In this document: positions 25,581 to 34,873 of the stretch, one piece after another
Layout: the number at the start of each line of letters is the position of its first letter
Numbering within the stretch: position 1 is the first letter of the stretch
Assembly (NCBI GenBank): GCA_022486625.1
Contig: JAKVKH010000001.1
Location: forward strand, 62,001-126,000
From: Butyrivibrio sp.
Lineage (GTDB): Bacteria > Bacillota > Clostridia > Lachnospirales > Lachnospiraceae
Direction: 5' to 3'
Length of the DNA: 64,000 nucleotides
Translations under genes and position numbers: made by a program
Notes under the pieces: generated by a model
Database searches by the model: none
What the model was told of the DNA's origin: nothing
Seen by the model: the letters and a program-made list of their open reading frames with translations, nothing else

Positions 25581-26699
25581 ATGACAAAAATTGATATTAT
25601 CTCCGGTTTCCTCGGAGCCGGTAAGACCACTTTGATTAAAAAGCTGTTAAAGGAAGCATTAAACGGAACAAAGGTCGTTCTGATTGAAAATGAGTTTGGG
25701 GAAATCGGTATTGATGGCGGATTCTTAAAGGAATCCGGTATTGAGATTCGAGAGATGAATTCAGGATGTATCTGCTGCTCTTTGGTGGGAGATTTTGATT
25801 CTTCACTTCAGGAAGTGATGCAGAAATATGCGCCGGAAAGAATTCTGATTGAGCCTTCAGGCGTCGGCAAGCTTTCTGATGTCATGAGAGCAATTCAGAA
25901 TGTGACAGATAAAAATCCGGATATGAAGCTTTCCAGCGCGGTGACAGTTGTGGACTGCACCAAGATGAAGATCTACATTAAAAATTTTGGTGAGTTCTTT
26001 ACCAATCAGATCGCCAATGCAGGAACCGTTCTGCTGACCAGAACCGACAAGGCGGATGCAAAGAAAATCGAAGATGCGGTAGCCATGATCCGTGAGTATA
26101 ATCCAAAGGCAACCATTATCACCACACCGATGGCACAGCTGACCGGTAAGGAGATTCTGGATACCTTTGAGGGTAATAATGACCTTGCTGCAGAACTGTT
26201 AAAGGCAGTGATGGAGGATGAGCACGAGCATCATCACCATCACCACCATCATGATCATGAGGAACATGATGATCATGATGAGCATGAAGAAGAGCATGAG
26301 CATCATCACCATCATGATGACGACCATGACGAGCCGGATGAAGAGGGCGTAGTGGTTCATCATGTACATCATGACGATGACGAGGAAGAAGAGCACGAAG
26401 AAGGACATCTGGATGCGGATGATGTATTCTCCAGCTGGGGAATGGAAACGCCTGCAAGATATTCCATGGATGAAATCAGAACCATGCTGGGCAGACTGGA
26501 AGACGATGATCGTTATGGCTTTATTCTTCGTACCAAGGGTATGGTACAGGCAGAGGACGGCAGCTGGATTGAATTTGATTATGTTCCCGGTGAAGCAGAT
26601 GTCAGAAAAGGTGCTCCGGATGTGACAGGAAAGTTTTGTGTCATCGGATCTGATCTGAATGAGGAAAATCTTGAGAAGCTCTTTCGCAGAAAAGATTGA
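25581..26699 (+). CDS. COG0523 (CobW/P47K) GTPase with a His-rich metal-binding insert
   Basis: G3E-family GTPase of the kind that inserts or carries metals (zinc, cobalt, nickel). Walker A is GFLGAGKT (9-16), the metal-site CxCC motif is CICC (63-66), and the base-recognition motif is TRTDKAD in place of NKxD. Residues about 212-276 hold 26 histidines amid Asp and Glu, a classic metal store or sensor segment. The C-terminal CobW domain follows. At 372 residues it is long because of the insert. GGAG precedes the ATG at 25581. A second CobW-like gene follows 97 bases later, so the two may act on one metal. Which metal is unknown. Confidence 0.9.
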   Translation: MTKIDIISGFLGAGKTTLIKKLLKEALNGTKVVLIENEFGEIGIDGGFLKESGIEIREMNSGCICCSLVGDFDSSLQEVMQKYAPERILIEPSGVGKLSDVMRAIQNVTDKNPDMKLSSAVTVVDCTKMKIYIKNFGEFFTNQIANAGTVLLTRTDKADAKKIEDAVAMIREYNPKATIITTPMAQLTGKEILDTFEGNNDLAAELLKAVMEDEHEHHHHHHHHDHEEHDDHDEHEEEHEHHHHHDDDHDEPDEEGVVVHHVHHDDDEEEEHEEGHLDADDVFSSWGMETPARYSMDEIRTMLGRLEDDDRYGFILRTKGMVQAEDGSWIEFDYVPGEADVRKGAPDVTGKFCVIGSDLNEENLEKLFRRKD

Positions 26700-26733
26700 A
26701 GAGAAGATTTTCTGATATAAGTTTTTTTATACG

Positions 26734-26770
26734 GCTATTTGTTTCAGAGCAGAGCAAATAGCTCTGAAAC
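26734..26770 (+). promoter_or_regulatory. mutually exclusive hairpins between the two CobW-type genes
   Basis: GCTATTTG (26734-26741) can pair with CAAATAGC (26755-26762), or GTTTCAGAGC (26741-26750) with GCTCTGAAAC (26761-26770); the two pairings share bases and exclude each other. GAGCAG (26747-26752) can also pair with CTGCTC (26775-26780). No T-run follows. The start codon is 26 bases downstream. Confidence 0.4.
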
Positions 26771-26796
26771 AGAGCTGCTCAGAAACGGGGACGAAT

Positions 26797-27738
26797 ATGA
26801 AGCCGGTTTATGTGATTAATGGTTTTCTGGACAGCGGAAAGACAGATTTTTTCCGCTATACGCTTGCACAGCCTTATTTCAAGACGAAGGGAAAAACACT
26901 TCTGATTGTCTGTGAAGAAGGCGAAAATGAATATGAAGAAAAGCTCCTGCAAAGCACGAATACAGTGCTGGAACTGATTGAGGACGAAGCGGATTTTAAT
27001 GTATCAAAACTGACAGCATTGGATAACAAGTACGATCCGGAGAGGATTCTGATCGAATATAACGGTATGTGGAATTTCAAGAACATGCACCTGCCGAAAA
27101 AGTGGGGAATCGAGCAGCAGATCAGCATGATTGATGCTTCAAGCTTCAGGTTGTACTACACCAATATGAAGTCGCTTCTGGCAGAACAGATCAGAAATTC
27201 TGATATGATTCTGTTTAACCGCTGTGACGGAATTGAGGATCTGGCATCCTATAAGAGAAATATCAAAGCGATCAATCAGCGTGCGGATATTATTTTTGAA
27301 GATGAAAACGGAGAAGTGGATGTGACACTGGATGAAGATCTGCCTTTTGATCTGAAAGCGGATCCGATTGAACTGGATAATTATGGCTATGGCATGTTCT
27401 ACCTTGATGCGCTCGATCATGTGGAGCGTTATGAAGGCAAAAAGGTCAGATTTACAGCCATGGTGATGAAACCGTCTGAATTCCCGGAAAATAACTTTGT
27501 ACCCGGACGTATGATCATGGGATGTTGTGCAAATGATATGCAGTTTCTCGGATTTGCCTGTGAGTATGATGGGGCAAAGAATCTTAAGGAAAAAGAATGG
27601 GTACTGATAACTGCAGAAGTGGAAAAGAAATATGTAAAGGAATATGACGGTGAGGGACCGTTCCTGAAGGCTGTGTCAGTTGAAAAGACATCGGAGCCGA
27701 AAGAACCGGTTGTGGATTTTACTGCACCGCAGGCATAA
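26797..27738 (+). CDS. CobW-like GTPase fused to a TIGR03943/DUF1980-like domain
   Basis: A 313-residue protein. The N-terminal part is P-loop NTPase of the CobW type: GFLDSGKT (9-16) fits GxxxxGKT, and LFNRCD may replace NKxD. The CxCC metal motif of its upstream neighbour is absent. The C-terminal 120 residues (KVRFTAMVMKPSEF, then VPGRMIMGCCANDMQFLGF) match the TIGR03943/DUF1980 (YcgQ-like) family, whose CC-x-x-D block is clear. In Bacillus this family sits beside permeases linked to zinc supply. The pairing with a His-rich COG0523 GTPase suggests a metal-handling couple in which one partner has lost the CxCC site. Confidence 0.75.
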   Translation: MKPVYVINGFLDSGKTDFFRYTLAQPYFKTKGKTLLIVCEEGENEYEEKLLQSTNTVLELIEDEADFNVSKLTALDNKYDPERILIEYNGMWNFKNMHLPKKWGIEQQISMIDASSFRLYYTNMKSLLAEQIRNSDMILFNRCDGIEDLASYKRNIKAINQRADIIFEDENGEVDVTLDEDLPFDLKADPIELDNYGYGMFYLDALDHVERYEGKKVRFTAMVMKPSEFPENNFVPGRMIMGCCANDMQFLGFACEYDGAKNLKEKEWVLITAEVEKKYVKEYDGEGPFLKAVSVEKTSEPKEPVVDFTAPQA

Positions 27739-27788
27739 AAGCGGGAAATCTGTAATCGGCATATGACATAGATCACGGGAGGACCGAC

Positions 27789-28793
27789 ATGTTCGGATAT
27801 ACACCGGTGCAATGGCTGTTTTTGTTTTACTGCTTCAGCTTCTTCGGATGGTGTTTTGAATCGACCTATGTATCATTATTGAAGCATAAATTTGTGAACC
27901 GCGGTTTCATGCGTGGTCCGTTTTTGCCTTTATATGGGTGCGGCGGCGTCATGATGCTGGCGATTTCAAAACCGTTTTCAGGAAACCTTGTGATGGTGTT
28001 TGTTGCAGGGTGCATTGGTGCAACAATTCTGGAGTATATTACGGGCGTACTGATGGAAAAGCTCTTTAAAGTTCGTTACTGGGATTATTCAGACCAGAAA
28101 TTTAATTTTCAGGGACAGGTCTGCCTGTCTTCCACATTGATGTGGGGCGTTCTTACTGTATTGTTTACCATGCTGCTGCGGCAGTTTATTTCAGATTCCG
28201 TATCGCAGATTCCAGAGAGTGATATCCGGATTGCAGATTATATTCTGACGGTTTATGTCAGCATTGACTTTGGTTTTGCCTTTAAGACAGCACTTGAACT
28301 CAGAGAACTTCTGGTGTATATGGACAAAGTCAAGGAAGAAATGCGCAGGATGCAGAATCGGCTGGATGCAATTATTGCGTTTTCCGGTGAAGGATTGGGA
28401 AAGAAGCGCGAAGCAGGTATGGAAAAAGTTGGTGCAGTTGTGGGAACGATCAGTAAGAAGGCAGGAACCGTCAAAAACGGTCTGTCAGAAAAAGTATCCG
28501 GTGCAGGCAGCCAGCTGGAAAATCATCTGGATGCGCTCAGCAGCGGTCTGGAAAGCCGTTTCAGCGGCCTGAAGGAAAGCATGCAGCAGAAACCGTCTGC
28601 CTATTTTGACAGTGTGAGAGATGAAATTACAGAACTCAGAACAAGATATCGTGTGATGATCGAAGAACTGCCGAGACCGAATCTGAAAAATTTCGGAGAG
28701 GCATACAGAAAAGGCCGGATTCAGGGAAATCCTGGAATGGTATCTGCAAAGTTCAAGGAGAGTCTGGAAGAATTAAAAGAGAGATTCAGGTGA
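27789..28793 (+). CDS. PF06541-type membrane protein ('putative ABC transporter permease')
   Basis: A 334-residue protein. The first 170 residues contain about four or five membrane segments with the family block FGWCFESTYVSLLKHKFVNRGF and GPFLPLYGCGG, typical of PF06541, which databases label a putative ABC-type permease. The C-terminal half is a soluble, partly coiled-coil region (about 175-334) with Gly/Ser-rich spacing and a basic end. No ABC ATPase lies nearby, so the transporter label is doubtful. It follows the CobW-like gene by 50 bases, with GGGAGGA ahead of the ATG, so the two may be cotranscribed. Confidence 0.8.
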   Translation: MFGYTPVQWLFLFYCFSFFGWCFESTYVSLLKHKFVNRGFMRGPFLPLYGCGGVMMLAISKPFSGNLVMVFVAGCIGATILEYITGVLMEKLFKVRYWDYSDQKFNFQGQVCLSSTLMWGVLTVLFTMLLRQFISDSVSQIPESDIRIADYILTVYVSIDFGFAFKTALELRELLVYMDKVKEEMRRMQNRLDAIIAFSGEGLGKKREAGMEKVGAVVGTISKKAGTVKNGLSEKVSGAGSQLENHLDALSSGLESRFSGLKESMQQKPSAYFDSVRDEITELRTRYRVMIEELPRPNLKNFGEAYRKGRIQGNPGMVSAKFKESLEELKERFR

Positions 28794-28828
28794 TACCACA
28801 TCTCATAATTCATTATCTGTACAAAAAA

Positions 28829-28856
28829 GGCTTCACACTGTGAGTGGTGTGAAGCC
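28829..28856. terminator. bidirectional terminator between the PF06541 gene and rpsT
   Basis: GGCTTCACAC (28829-28838) and GTGTGAAGCC (28847-28856). On the reverse strand the hairpin is followed by six T and ends rpsT; on the forward strand the tail is only CTTT. Confidence 0.85.
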
Positions 28857-28881
28857 CTTTAAAATGATTTCTGTATTTTGA

Positions 28882-29145
28882 TCAGTTAAGCTTGTTAACA
28901 GCCTGAGCAAGACGGGATACTTTTCTGGAAGCAGTAGACTTCTTGAAGATGCCCTTGGACTCAGCCTTGTCAATTGCAGATGTAGCAGCAAGGAGCTCCT
29001 TTGCAGCCAGTTCCTTATCGCCGCTTTCAACAGCAGTTCTTACTTTCTTGACAGCTGTCTTAACAGCAGATTTAACAGTTAAATTTCTCTCAGCCTTCTT
29101 TGCGCTGGTGATAACTCTCTTCTTGGCAGATTTAATATTAGCCAT
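28882..29145 (-). CDS. rpsT: 30S ribosomal protein S20
   Basis: Primary 16S rRNA-binding protein of the small subunit. The 87-residue product starts MANIKSAKKRV and is Lys/Ala-rich and all-helical, as expected for S20. GGAGG precedes the start at 29145 by 6 bases, which excludes the longer frame to 29229. It is on the reverse strand, divergent from lepA, an arrangement common in Firmicutes. Confidence 0.97.
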   Translation of the reverse strand: MANIKSAKKRVITSAKKAERNLTVKSAVKTAVKKVRTAVESGDKELAAKELLAATSAIDKAESKGIFKKSTASRKVSRLAQAVNKLN

Positions 29146-29237
29146 GATTACCTCCGTAATGATATCATAAACAAATTTGATTTTCCTGTAATGAGCATCT
29201 TGGCCGGACACGGACAGTCGATGCCACATACGTTCAT

Positions 29238-29266
29238 ATCTTAGAAGATATTCGCCAAACTGTCAA
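29238..29266 (-). promoter_or_regulatory. promoter of rpsT
   Basis: On the reverse strand TTGACA (complement of 29261-29266), 17-base spacer, TAAGAT (complement of 29238-29243). The leader to the start codon is about 85 bases. Confidence 0.75.
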
Positions 29267-29335
29267 TAGATTTTTCGATATTTCCATGCTACACTGAGTT
29301 ATAAATTAAATTATAAGATTGGATGATGAGGTTAT

Positions 29336-31144
29336 ATGGATCAGAGTAAAATCAGAAATTTCTGTATTGTAGCACATATTGATCATGGCAAATCCACGCT
29401 GGCGGATCGCATGATCGAGAAAACGGGTGTCCTGACGAGCCGCGAGATGCAGGCGCAGGTACTGGATAACATGGATATTGAACGGGAGAGAGGAATTACG
29501 ATCAAATCGCAGGCAGTCCGTCTTGTGTATAAGGCGAAGGACGGCGATGAGTATATTTTCAATATGATCGATACACCCGGACATGTGGATTTCGGATACG
29601 AAGTCAGCAGGAGCCTTGCAGCATGTGATGGCGCAATTCTGGTGGTGGATGCAACACAGGGCGTAGAAGCTCAGACGCTTGCCAATGTGTATATGGCGCT
29701 GGATCATGACCTGGATGTATTTCCTGTGATCAATAAGATTGATCTTCCGAGTGCGCAGCCTGAAGAAGCCAAAAATGAGATTGAAGATGTGATCGGAATT
29801 GAAGCACAGGATGCACCGCTGATTTCCGCCAAGATGGGAATCGGTATAGATGAGGTTCTGGAAGCTGTGGTACATAAGATTCCGGCACCGACAGGAAATC
29901 CGGATGCACCGCTGAAATCGCTTATCTTCGATTCCATATATGACTCTTACCGTGGAGTTATTGTATTTGTCAGAATCCGTGATGGTGTGATCCGTAAGGG
30001 CATGCAGGTGAAGTTCATGTCAACCGGCGCTGTGGAAGAAGTTGTGGAGGTCGGTTATTTCGGACCGGGCAGATTTATTCCCTGCGATGAGCTTTCTGCC
30101 GGAATGGTGGGATATTTTACGGCTTCCATCAAGAATATTCAGGACAGCCGTGTCGGTGATACTGTGACAGATGCAGCAAATCCCTGCGCAGAGGCGCTTC
30201 CCGGATATAAAAAGGTTATGCCGATGGTATACTGCGGTCTGTATCCTGCGGATACCGCACGTTATCCGGAACTTCGGGATGCGCTGGAGAAACTGCAGCT
30301 TAATGATGCATCACTTTTTTATGAGCCGGAGACTTCGCAGGCACTCGGATTTGGTTTCCGTTGCGGATTCCTGGGTCTTCTTCATCTGGAAGTTGTGCAG
30401 GAGAGACTGGAGCGGGAATATAATCTGGACCTGGTAACAACAGCACCGGGGGTAGTATATAAGGTGCACAAGACAGACGGTACAATGTTTGATCTGACCA
30501 ATCCGGCAAATCTGCCGGATCCTTCAGAGATTGAATATATGGAAGAGCCGATTGTCAGCGGTGAGATTATGGTTACAACAGATTATGTCGGCCAGATCAT
30601 GCAGCTGTGTCAGGAACGCAGGGGCAGATATCTGGGCACAGAATATATTGAAAAGACCAGGGCACTTCTCAAGTATGAGCTTCCGCTGAATGAAATCATT
30701 TATGATTTTTTTGATGCACTGAAATCACGCTCAAGAGGGTTTGCGTCTTTTGATTATGAGCTTAAAGGCTATGAGCAGTCTGAACTTGTCAAACTTGACA
30801 TCCTGATTAATCGTGAGAACGTAGATGCATTGTCATTTATCGTGCATAAAGATGGCGCTTACGAACGCGGACGCAAGATGTGCGAAAAGCTGAAGGATGA
30901 GATTCCGAGACATTTATTTGAAATCCCGATCCAGGCGGCAATCGGCGGTAAGGTCATTGCCAGAGAAACGGTCAAGGCCATTCGTAAGGATGTGCTTGCA
31001 AAGTGTTATGGCGGTGATATTTCCCGTAAGCGTAAGCTTCTGGAGAAACAGAAGGAAGGAAAGAAGAAGATGCGCCAGATCGGTAATGTTGAAATTCCGC
31101 AGTCGGCTTTCCTCAGTGTACTCAAGCTGGACGATACGAAATGA
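29336..31144 (+). CDS. lepA: elongation factor 4 (LepA)
   Basis: Ribosome-associated translational GTPase of 602 residues. G motifs are visible: [24 protein letters not shown] and NKIDLP. The EF-G-like domains II, III and V follow, and the LepA-specific C-terminal domain ends in a basic tail. The length is standard. GAGG stands before the ATG at 29336. The stop overlaps the hemW start by 4 bases (ATGA), so the two genes are translationally coupled, an order seen across Firmicutes. Confidence 0.97.
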   Translation: MDQSKIRNFCIVAHIDHGKSTLADRMIEKTGVLTSREMQAQVLDNMDIERERGITIKSQAVRLVYKAKDGDEYIFNMIDTPGHVDFGYEVSRSLAACDGAILVVDATQGVEAQTLANVYMALDHDLDVFPVINKIDLPSAQPEEAKNEIEDVIGIEAQDAPLISAKMGIGIDEVLEAVVHKIPAPTGNPDAPLKSLIFDSIYDSYRGVIVFVRIRDGVIRKGMQVKFMSTGAVEEVVEVGYFGPGRFIPCDELSAGMVGYFTASIKNIQDSRVGDTVTDAANPCAEALPGYKKVMPMVYCGLYPADTARYPELRDALEKLQLNDASLFYEPETSQALGFGFRCGFLGLLHLEVVQERLEREYNLDLVTTAPGVVYKVHKTDGTMFDLTNPANLPDPSEIEYMEEPIVSGEIMVTTDYVGQIMQLCQERRGRYLGTEYIEKTRALLKYELPLNEIIYDFFDALKSRSRGFASFDYELKGYEQSELVKLDILINRENVDALSFIVHKDGAYERGRKMCEKLKDEIPRHLFEIPIQAAIGGKVIARETVKAIRKDVLAKCYGGDISRKRKLLEKQKEGKKKMRQIGNVEIPQSAFLSVLKLDDTK

Positions 31145-32376
31145 TGACACCAATTTCTGTTTATATCCATATTCCTTTCTGTATCAGGAAATGTCTATAT
31201 TGTGATTTTCTGTCCGCTCCTGCAGGAAAGGATCTGCAGGAGCGCTATTTTCGTGCCCTTCTTTCAGAGATCCGGGGTGCGGCACCTTTATATGATACAT
31301 ACGAAGTAAAGACGGTTTTTATTGGCGGAGGGACACCGTCTGCAGCAGACGCCGGCTGGATCAGTATGCTTGTGGAAGCAGTACGGTCAGGATTTCATGT
31401 ATCAGAGAATCCGGAAATTACAATGGAGATGAATCCGGGTACCGAGACACCGGGAAAACTCCGGATTTATTCCGAAGCGGGGATTAATCGTCTGAGTATC
31501 GGATGTCAGTCTCTGCAGGATAAGGAACTGAAGGCACTTGGCAGAATTCATGATTCGGCAGCTTTTTACCGCTGCTACGAGGATGCAAGGGCTGCAGGAT
31601 TCCGTAATATTAATATTGATCTGATGAGCGCACTTCCGGGACAGACGCCGGATGGCTGGCGGGATACGCTTGAGAAGACGATGGCACTCAGACCGGAACA
31701 TATTTCTGCATACAGTCTGATGATAGAAGAGGGAACTCCTTTTTATGACAGATACGGGGATGTCAGCAGGCATGATCTGTATGATGACCTGGAAAAAGAT
31801 GATTCGCAGAGACTGAAAGAAGCGAAGTGGGAAGCACTTCCTTCAGAGGAAGCGGAACGGCAGATGTATTCGGATACACTTCGTATTCTGAAAAATGCCG
31901 GTTACCACAGATATGAGATATCCAATTATGCAAGGGATTGTATTACGGATCCGGGAAAGTATGAATGCCATCACAATCGTGTTTACTGGGAGAGAGGCAA
32001 TTATCTCGGTTTTGGAATCGGTGCGGCATCACTTGTGGAAAATACAAGGTGGAGTAACACACGCGAGCTGAACCGATATATTGCAGAAAACGGGGATCAG
32101 GAAAAAATCAGGGAGAATAAAGAGCAGCTGACGGTCCATGCGCAGATGGAGGAGTTTATGTTTCTGGGACTGCGTCTGACAGAGGGAGTCAGTATGCGCG
32201 GATTTGAAACATATTTTGGATTCCCGATTGAGAAAATCTATGGCAGGGTAATCCGAAAGCTGACAGAGGAAGGGCTTCTGGAGCAGAAGGCAGATCATCT
32301 CCGTCTGACAGCAAGAGGAACAGATGTCAGTAATTATGCGATGGCGGAGTTTTTGTTTGATGAAGCGGATTCCTGA
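31141..32376 (+). CDS. hemW: radical SAM heme chaperone HemW
   Basis: Binds heme and a 4Fe-4S cluster; formerly called oxygen-independent coproporphyrinogen III oxidase, but lacks that activity in the studied members. The radical SAM cysteines are CIRKCLYC (Cys14, Cys18, Cys21), followed by the GGGTPS block and the C-terminal HemN domain. At 411 residues it exceeds the usual 370-390. The extra length is an acidic/basic insert of about 25 residues near 208-235 ([20 protein letters not shown]). It starts inside the lepA stop. Confidence 0.93.
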   Translation: MMTPISVYIHIPFCIRKCLYCDFLSAPAGKDLQERYFRALLSEIRGAAPLYDTYEVKTVFIGGGTPSAADAGWISMLVEAVRSGFHVSENPEITMEMNPGTETPGKLRIYSEAGINRLSIGCQSLQDKELKALGRIHDSAAFYRCYEDARAAGFRNINIDLMSALPGQTPDGWRDTLEKTMALRPEHISAYSLMIEEGTPFYDRYGDVSRHDLYDDLEKDDSQRLKEAKWEALPSEEAERQMYSDTLRILKNAGYHRYEISNYARDCITDPGKYECHHNRVYWERGNYLGFGIGAASLVENTRWSNTRELNRYIAENGDQEKIRENKEQLTVHAQMEEFMFLGLRLTEGVSMRGFETYFGFPIEKIYGRVIRKLTEEGLLEQKADHLRLTARGTDVSNYAMAEFLFDEADS

Positions 32377-32396
32377 ATTGCCGGCAGCAATGTGAA

Positions 32397-32425
32397 TTGT
32401 AAAAACCATACAGGATTGCTATAAT
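32397..32425 (+). promoter_or_regulatory. promoter of the HD-domain/pilT pair
   Basis: TTGTAA (32397-32402), 17-base spacer, TATAAT (32420-32425). Confidence 0.6.
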
Positions 32426-32475
32426 TGAAATCAAAGCAAAGTAAAGTAACATCAGGGGTTTGTGGGAGGAAGGGT

Positions 32476-33600
32476 ATGCGCTTTATCAGGATGGAGGAAC
32501 TGAAACCGGGAATGCGCCTTGCAAGGCCGATCTACAGCAATAAAGGGGTCCTGTTGTATGACAGAGCAGCAGTGATCAAAGATTCACAGAGCATTCAGAA
32601 TATTAGAAGCTTCGGACTGATCGGACTTTTTGTACTTGAACCCGCAGAACCGGTGCCGCCTATGACGGAGCAGGATATTGAATTCGAACGTTTTCAGACC
32701 ATGATGTCATTTGAAATCAAGGACGAGCTTGAAACAATTCTGAAGACACATAAGACAAAGAAAATACAGAATATTGTTACAGATATTATCAGAGCCTATG
32801 GAAACTGCAAGGAAAAGATTGATTTTCAGCAGAGCCTTCGCAGTATGGAGGATTATGTATTCAAACACAGTCTGAATACGGCGATTCTGTGTGCATTGAT
32901 CACTCATTCGATGAACTGCACACTTGCAGAGCAGCAGGACGCAGTAACTGCTGCTGTGGTTCATGATCTGGGAAAAATGAATGTTCCGCCGGAAGTATTG
33001 TATAAACAGAACCATACACAGGAAGAACAGATGCAGATTTCAGATGCTGAAACGCAGGCATATTCTGTTCTGGATGATGCATTTATGTCAAGACCGAATA
33101 TCAGACGGATCTGTGCACAGTCGGAGAAAATGCTGATCGATGAGAGACGTGGGGAGGTTCAGAAAGAACTGAAAATGTCTTTTACTGCCAGAATCCTGAT
33201 GACGGCGGGCGTTTTTGACAGAGATACAGCAGTCAGACTGGAAGAACCACCGATGTCTGAAATCAGTGTTATCCGCAGAATGCTGCAGAAACCTTCATTT
33301 TATGATGCAGGGGTTGTGGGTGGAATCGTGAATTCACTCAGCATGCTCTTTCCGGGAGTCAGTGTGGAGCTCAATACCGGAGAAAAGGCGCTTGTCATTG
33401 CAGAAACGATGGATCCATTCAGACCGATCATTCTGAGTTTTTCAGATAACAGTGTGATTAATATGCTGGACAGTCGCGCCTATGCAGATATTGAAATTGT
33501 GGATATCATGAAGACGATGGATAACCGGTATGTAATTGATACTGATACATTGAAAAGGTTTGGTTTCCCTGCAGAAAAAACAGTGCAGAAAATGGTCTGA
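32476..33600 (+). CDS. HD-domain protein related to HD-GYP, degenerate
   Basis: A 374-residue soluble protein. An N-terminal segment (MRFIRMEELKPGMRLARPIY) is the usual lead into HD-GYP proteins, which degrade cyclic di-GMP. The first HD ligands are present (KHS, His131; VHDLGKMNVP, His163 and Asp164). The later HHE metal site and the GYP motif are missing: the region reads DAFMSRPNIRRICAQ. It may bind rather than cut a cyclic dinucleotide. The ATG at 32476 has GGGAGGAAGG before it. pilT starts 13 bases after the stop, so this protein may couple a signal to pilus retraction. Confidence 0.75.
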   Translation: MRFIRMEELKPGMRLARPIYSNKGVLLYDRAAVIKDSQSIQNIRSFGLIGLFVLEPAEPVPPMTEQDIEFERFQTMMSFEIKDELETILKTHKTKKIQNIVTDIIRAYGNCKEKIDFQQSLRSMEDYVFKHSLNTAILCALITHSMNCTLAEQQDAVTAAVVHDLGKMNVPPEVLYKQNHTQEEQMQISDAETQAYSVLDDAFMSRPNIRRICAQSEKMLIDERRGEVQKELKMSFTARILMTAGVFDRDTAVRLEEPPMSEISVIRRMLQKPSFYDAGVVGGIVNSLSMLFPGVSVELNTGEKALVIAETMDPFRPIILSFSDNSVINMLDSRAYADIEIVDIMKTMDNRYVIDTDTLKRFGFPAEKTVQKMV

Positions 33601-33613
33601 AAGAGAGGACATC

Positions 33614-34675
33614 ATGGCAGACATTAAGGAAATTCTGATGGAAGCAACAAAGGCACAGGCTTCAGATGTGCATATTACGGTTGGGATTCCGCCTAAAATG
33701 CGTGTCAATGGGAAACTGATCTCGCTGGATCGTTATGGAAAAATGTTGCCGGCGGATACGCTGGCGATTGCAAATGCAATTATGAATGACAGGCAGAAGC
33801 AGAAACTGGAAGAGCATGGTCAGCATGATATGTCTTTTTCCATACCGACGATCGGACGCTTCCGTGTCAATGTGTTTAAACAGAGAGGGTCGGTTGCACT
33901 GGCGCTGCGCCTTGTAGCAACGCAGGTACCTGATGCTGACAGTCTGGGCATTCCAAAATCCGTACAGGATCTTTATATGAGAAAAAGAGGCCTGGTACTG
34001 GTTACCGGTCCAACAGGAAGTGGCAAGTCAACAACGCTTGCATCAATTATTGATATGATCAATAACAATCGGGAGGCGCATGTGATTACGCTGGAGGATC
34101 CGATTGAATTTCTGTACCAGCATAAGATGTCCATTGTCAATCAGCGCGAAATCGGACTTGACAGCGATAATTATGCAGATGCACTGAGGGCGGCACTTCG
34201 TGAGGATCCGGATGTCATATTGGTAGGGGAAATGCGCGATCTGGAAACCATCAGCACGGCAATTACGGCAGCGGAGACAGGACATCTTGTGCTGTCAACA
34301 CTTCATACCATTGGCGCAGCAAGTACGGTAGATCGTATTATTGATGTCTTTCCTCCGCATCAGCAGCAACAGGTCAGAATTCAGCTGGCGAATGTACTTG
34401 AAGCGATTATTTCACAGCAGCTGATTCCGACTGAGGATGGAAAAGCGCGTGTTGCTGCATTTGAAGTCATGCATATGAACAGTGCAGTTCGTAATATGAT
34501 CCGTGAGGGTAAGACACATCAGCTGATTACGGTGATGCAGACCAATCGCAAGACAGGGATGATCACAATGGATGAAGCAATTATACAGTTATATCAGAAA
34601 CGTGTGATTTCGCGCGAAATGGCACTCCAGTTTGCGCAGGATCCGGATACCATGCAGATGAAACTGCTGCACTGA
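33614..34675 (+). CDS. pilT: type IV pilus retraction ATPase PilT
   Basis: Hexameric secretion ATPase that depolymerises type IV pili. The 353-residue product has Walker A GPTGSGKST (132-140), an Asp box (HVITLEDPIEF), Walker B (DVILVGEMRD) and a His box (TGHLVLSTLHT), with the length and N-terminal domain of PilT rather than PilB. AGAGAGGA before the ATG at 33614 decides the start over the longer frame beginning at 33560. No pilin, PilB or PilC gene lies in the window, so the pilus it serves is elsewhere. It follows the HD-domain gene closely and is probably cotranscribed. Confidence 0.93.
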   Translation: MADIKEILMEATKAQASDVHITVGIPPKMRVNGKLISLDRYGKMLPADTLAIANAIMNDRQKQKLEEHGQHDMSFSIPTIGRFRVNVFKQRGSVALALRLVATQVPDADSLGIPKSVQDLYMRKRGLVLVTGPTGSGKSTTLASIIDMINNNREAHVITLEDPIEFLYQHKMSIVNQREIGLDSDNYADALRAALREDPDVILVGEMRDLETISTAITAAETGHLVLSTLHTIGAASTVDRIIDVFPPHQQQQVRIQLANVLEAIISQQLIPTEDGKARVAAFEVMHMNSAVRNMIREGKTHQLITVMQTNRKTGMITMDEAIIQLYQKRVISREMALQFAQDPDTMQMKLLH

Positions 34676-34683
34676 AAAAGTTG

Positions 34684-34713
34684 TTTACAGAAAGACTGCC
34701 GGCATGCTATACT
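34684..34713 (+). promoter_or_regulatory. promoter of the Rpn-type nuclease gene
   Basis: TTTACA (34684-34689), 18-base spacer, TATACT (34708-34713). The leader of about 155 bases holds CCTTGCT/AGCAGGG and CAGGGAAA (34803-34810)/TTTCCCTG (34839-34846) pairings just before the GGAG that serves the ATG at 34874. Confidence 0.6.
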
Positions 34714-34873
34714 TGCCGGTAGCAATGAACTTCTAGGGCATTAAGCCTGTCAAAGGGAACAGTTCCGTTCCGAAAATTCCTTGCTGAATAAAACAATATA
34801 AGCAGGGAAAACGGAAGATGCAAAGCAATTTTTCCTTATTTCCCTGTACATCAGAAAATGGAGACTTTTATGT

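Noticed and set aside
26119..26457. His-rich and Met-rich reverse-strand frames opposite the CobW-type gene
   Set aside because: They arise from the GAT/CAT/GAA repeats of the His-rich insert; no ribosome-binding sites.
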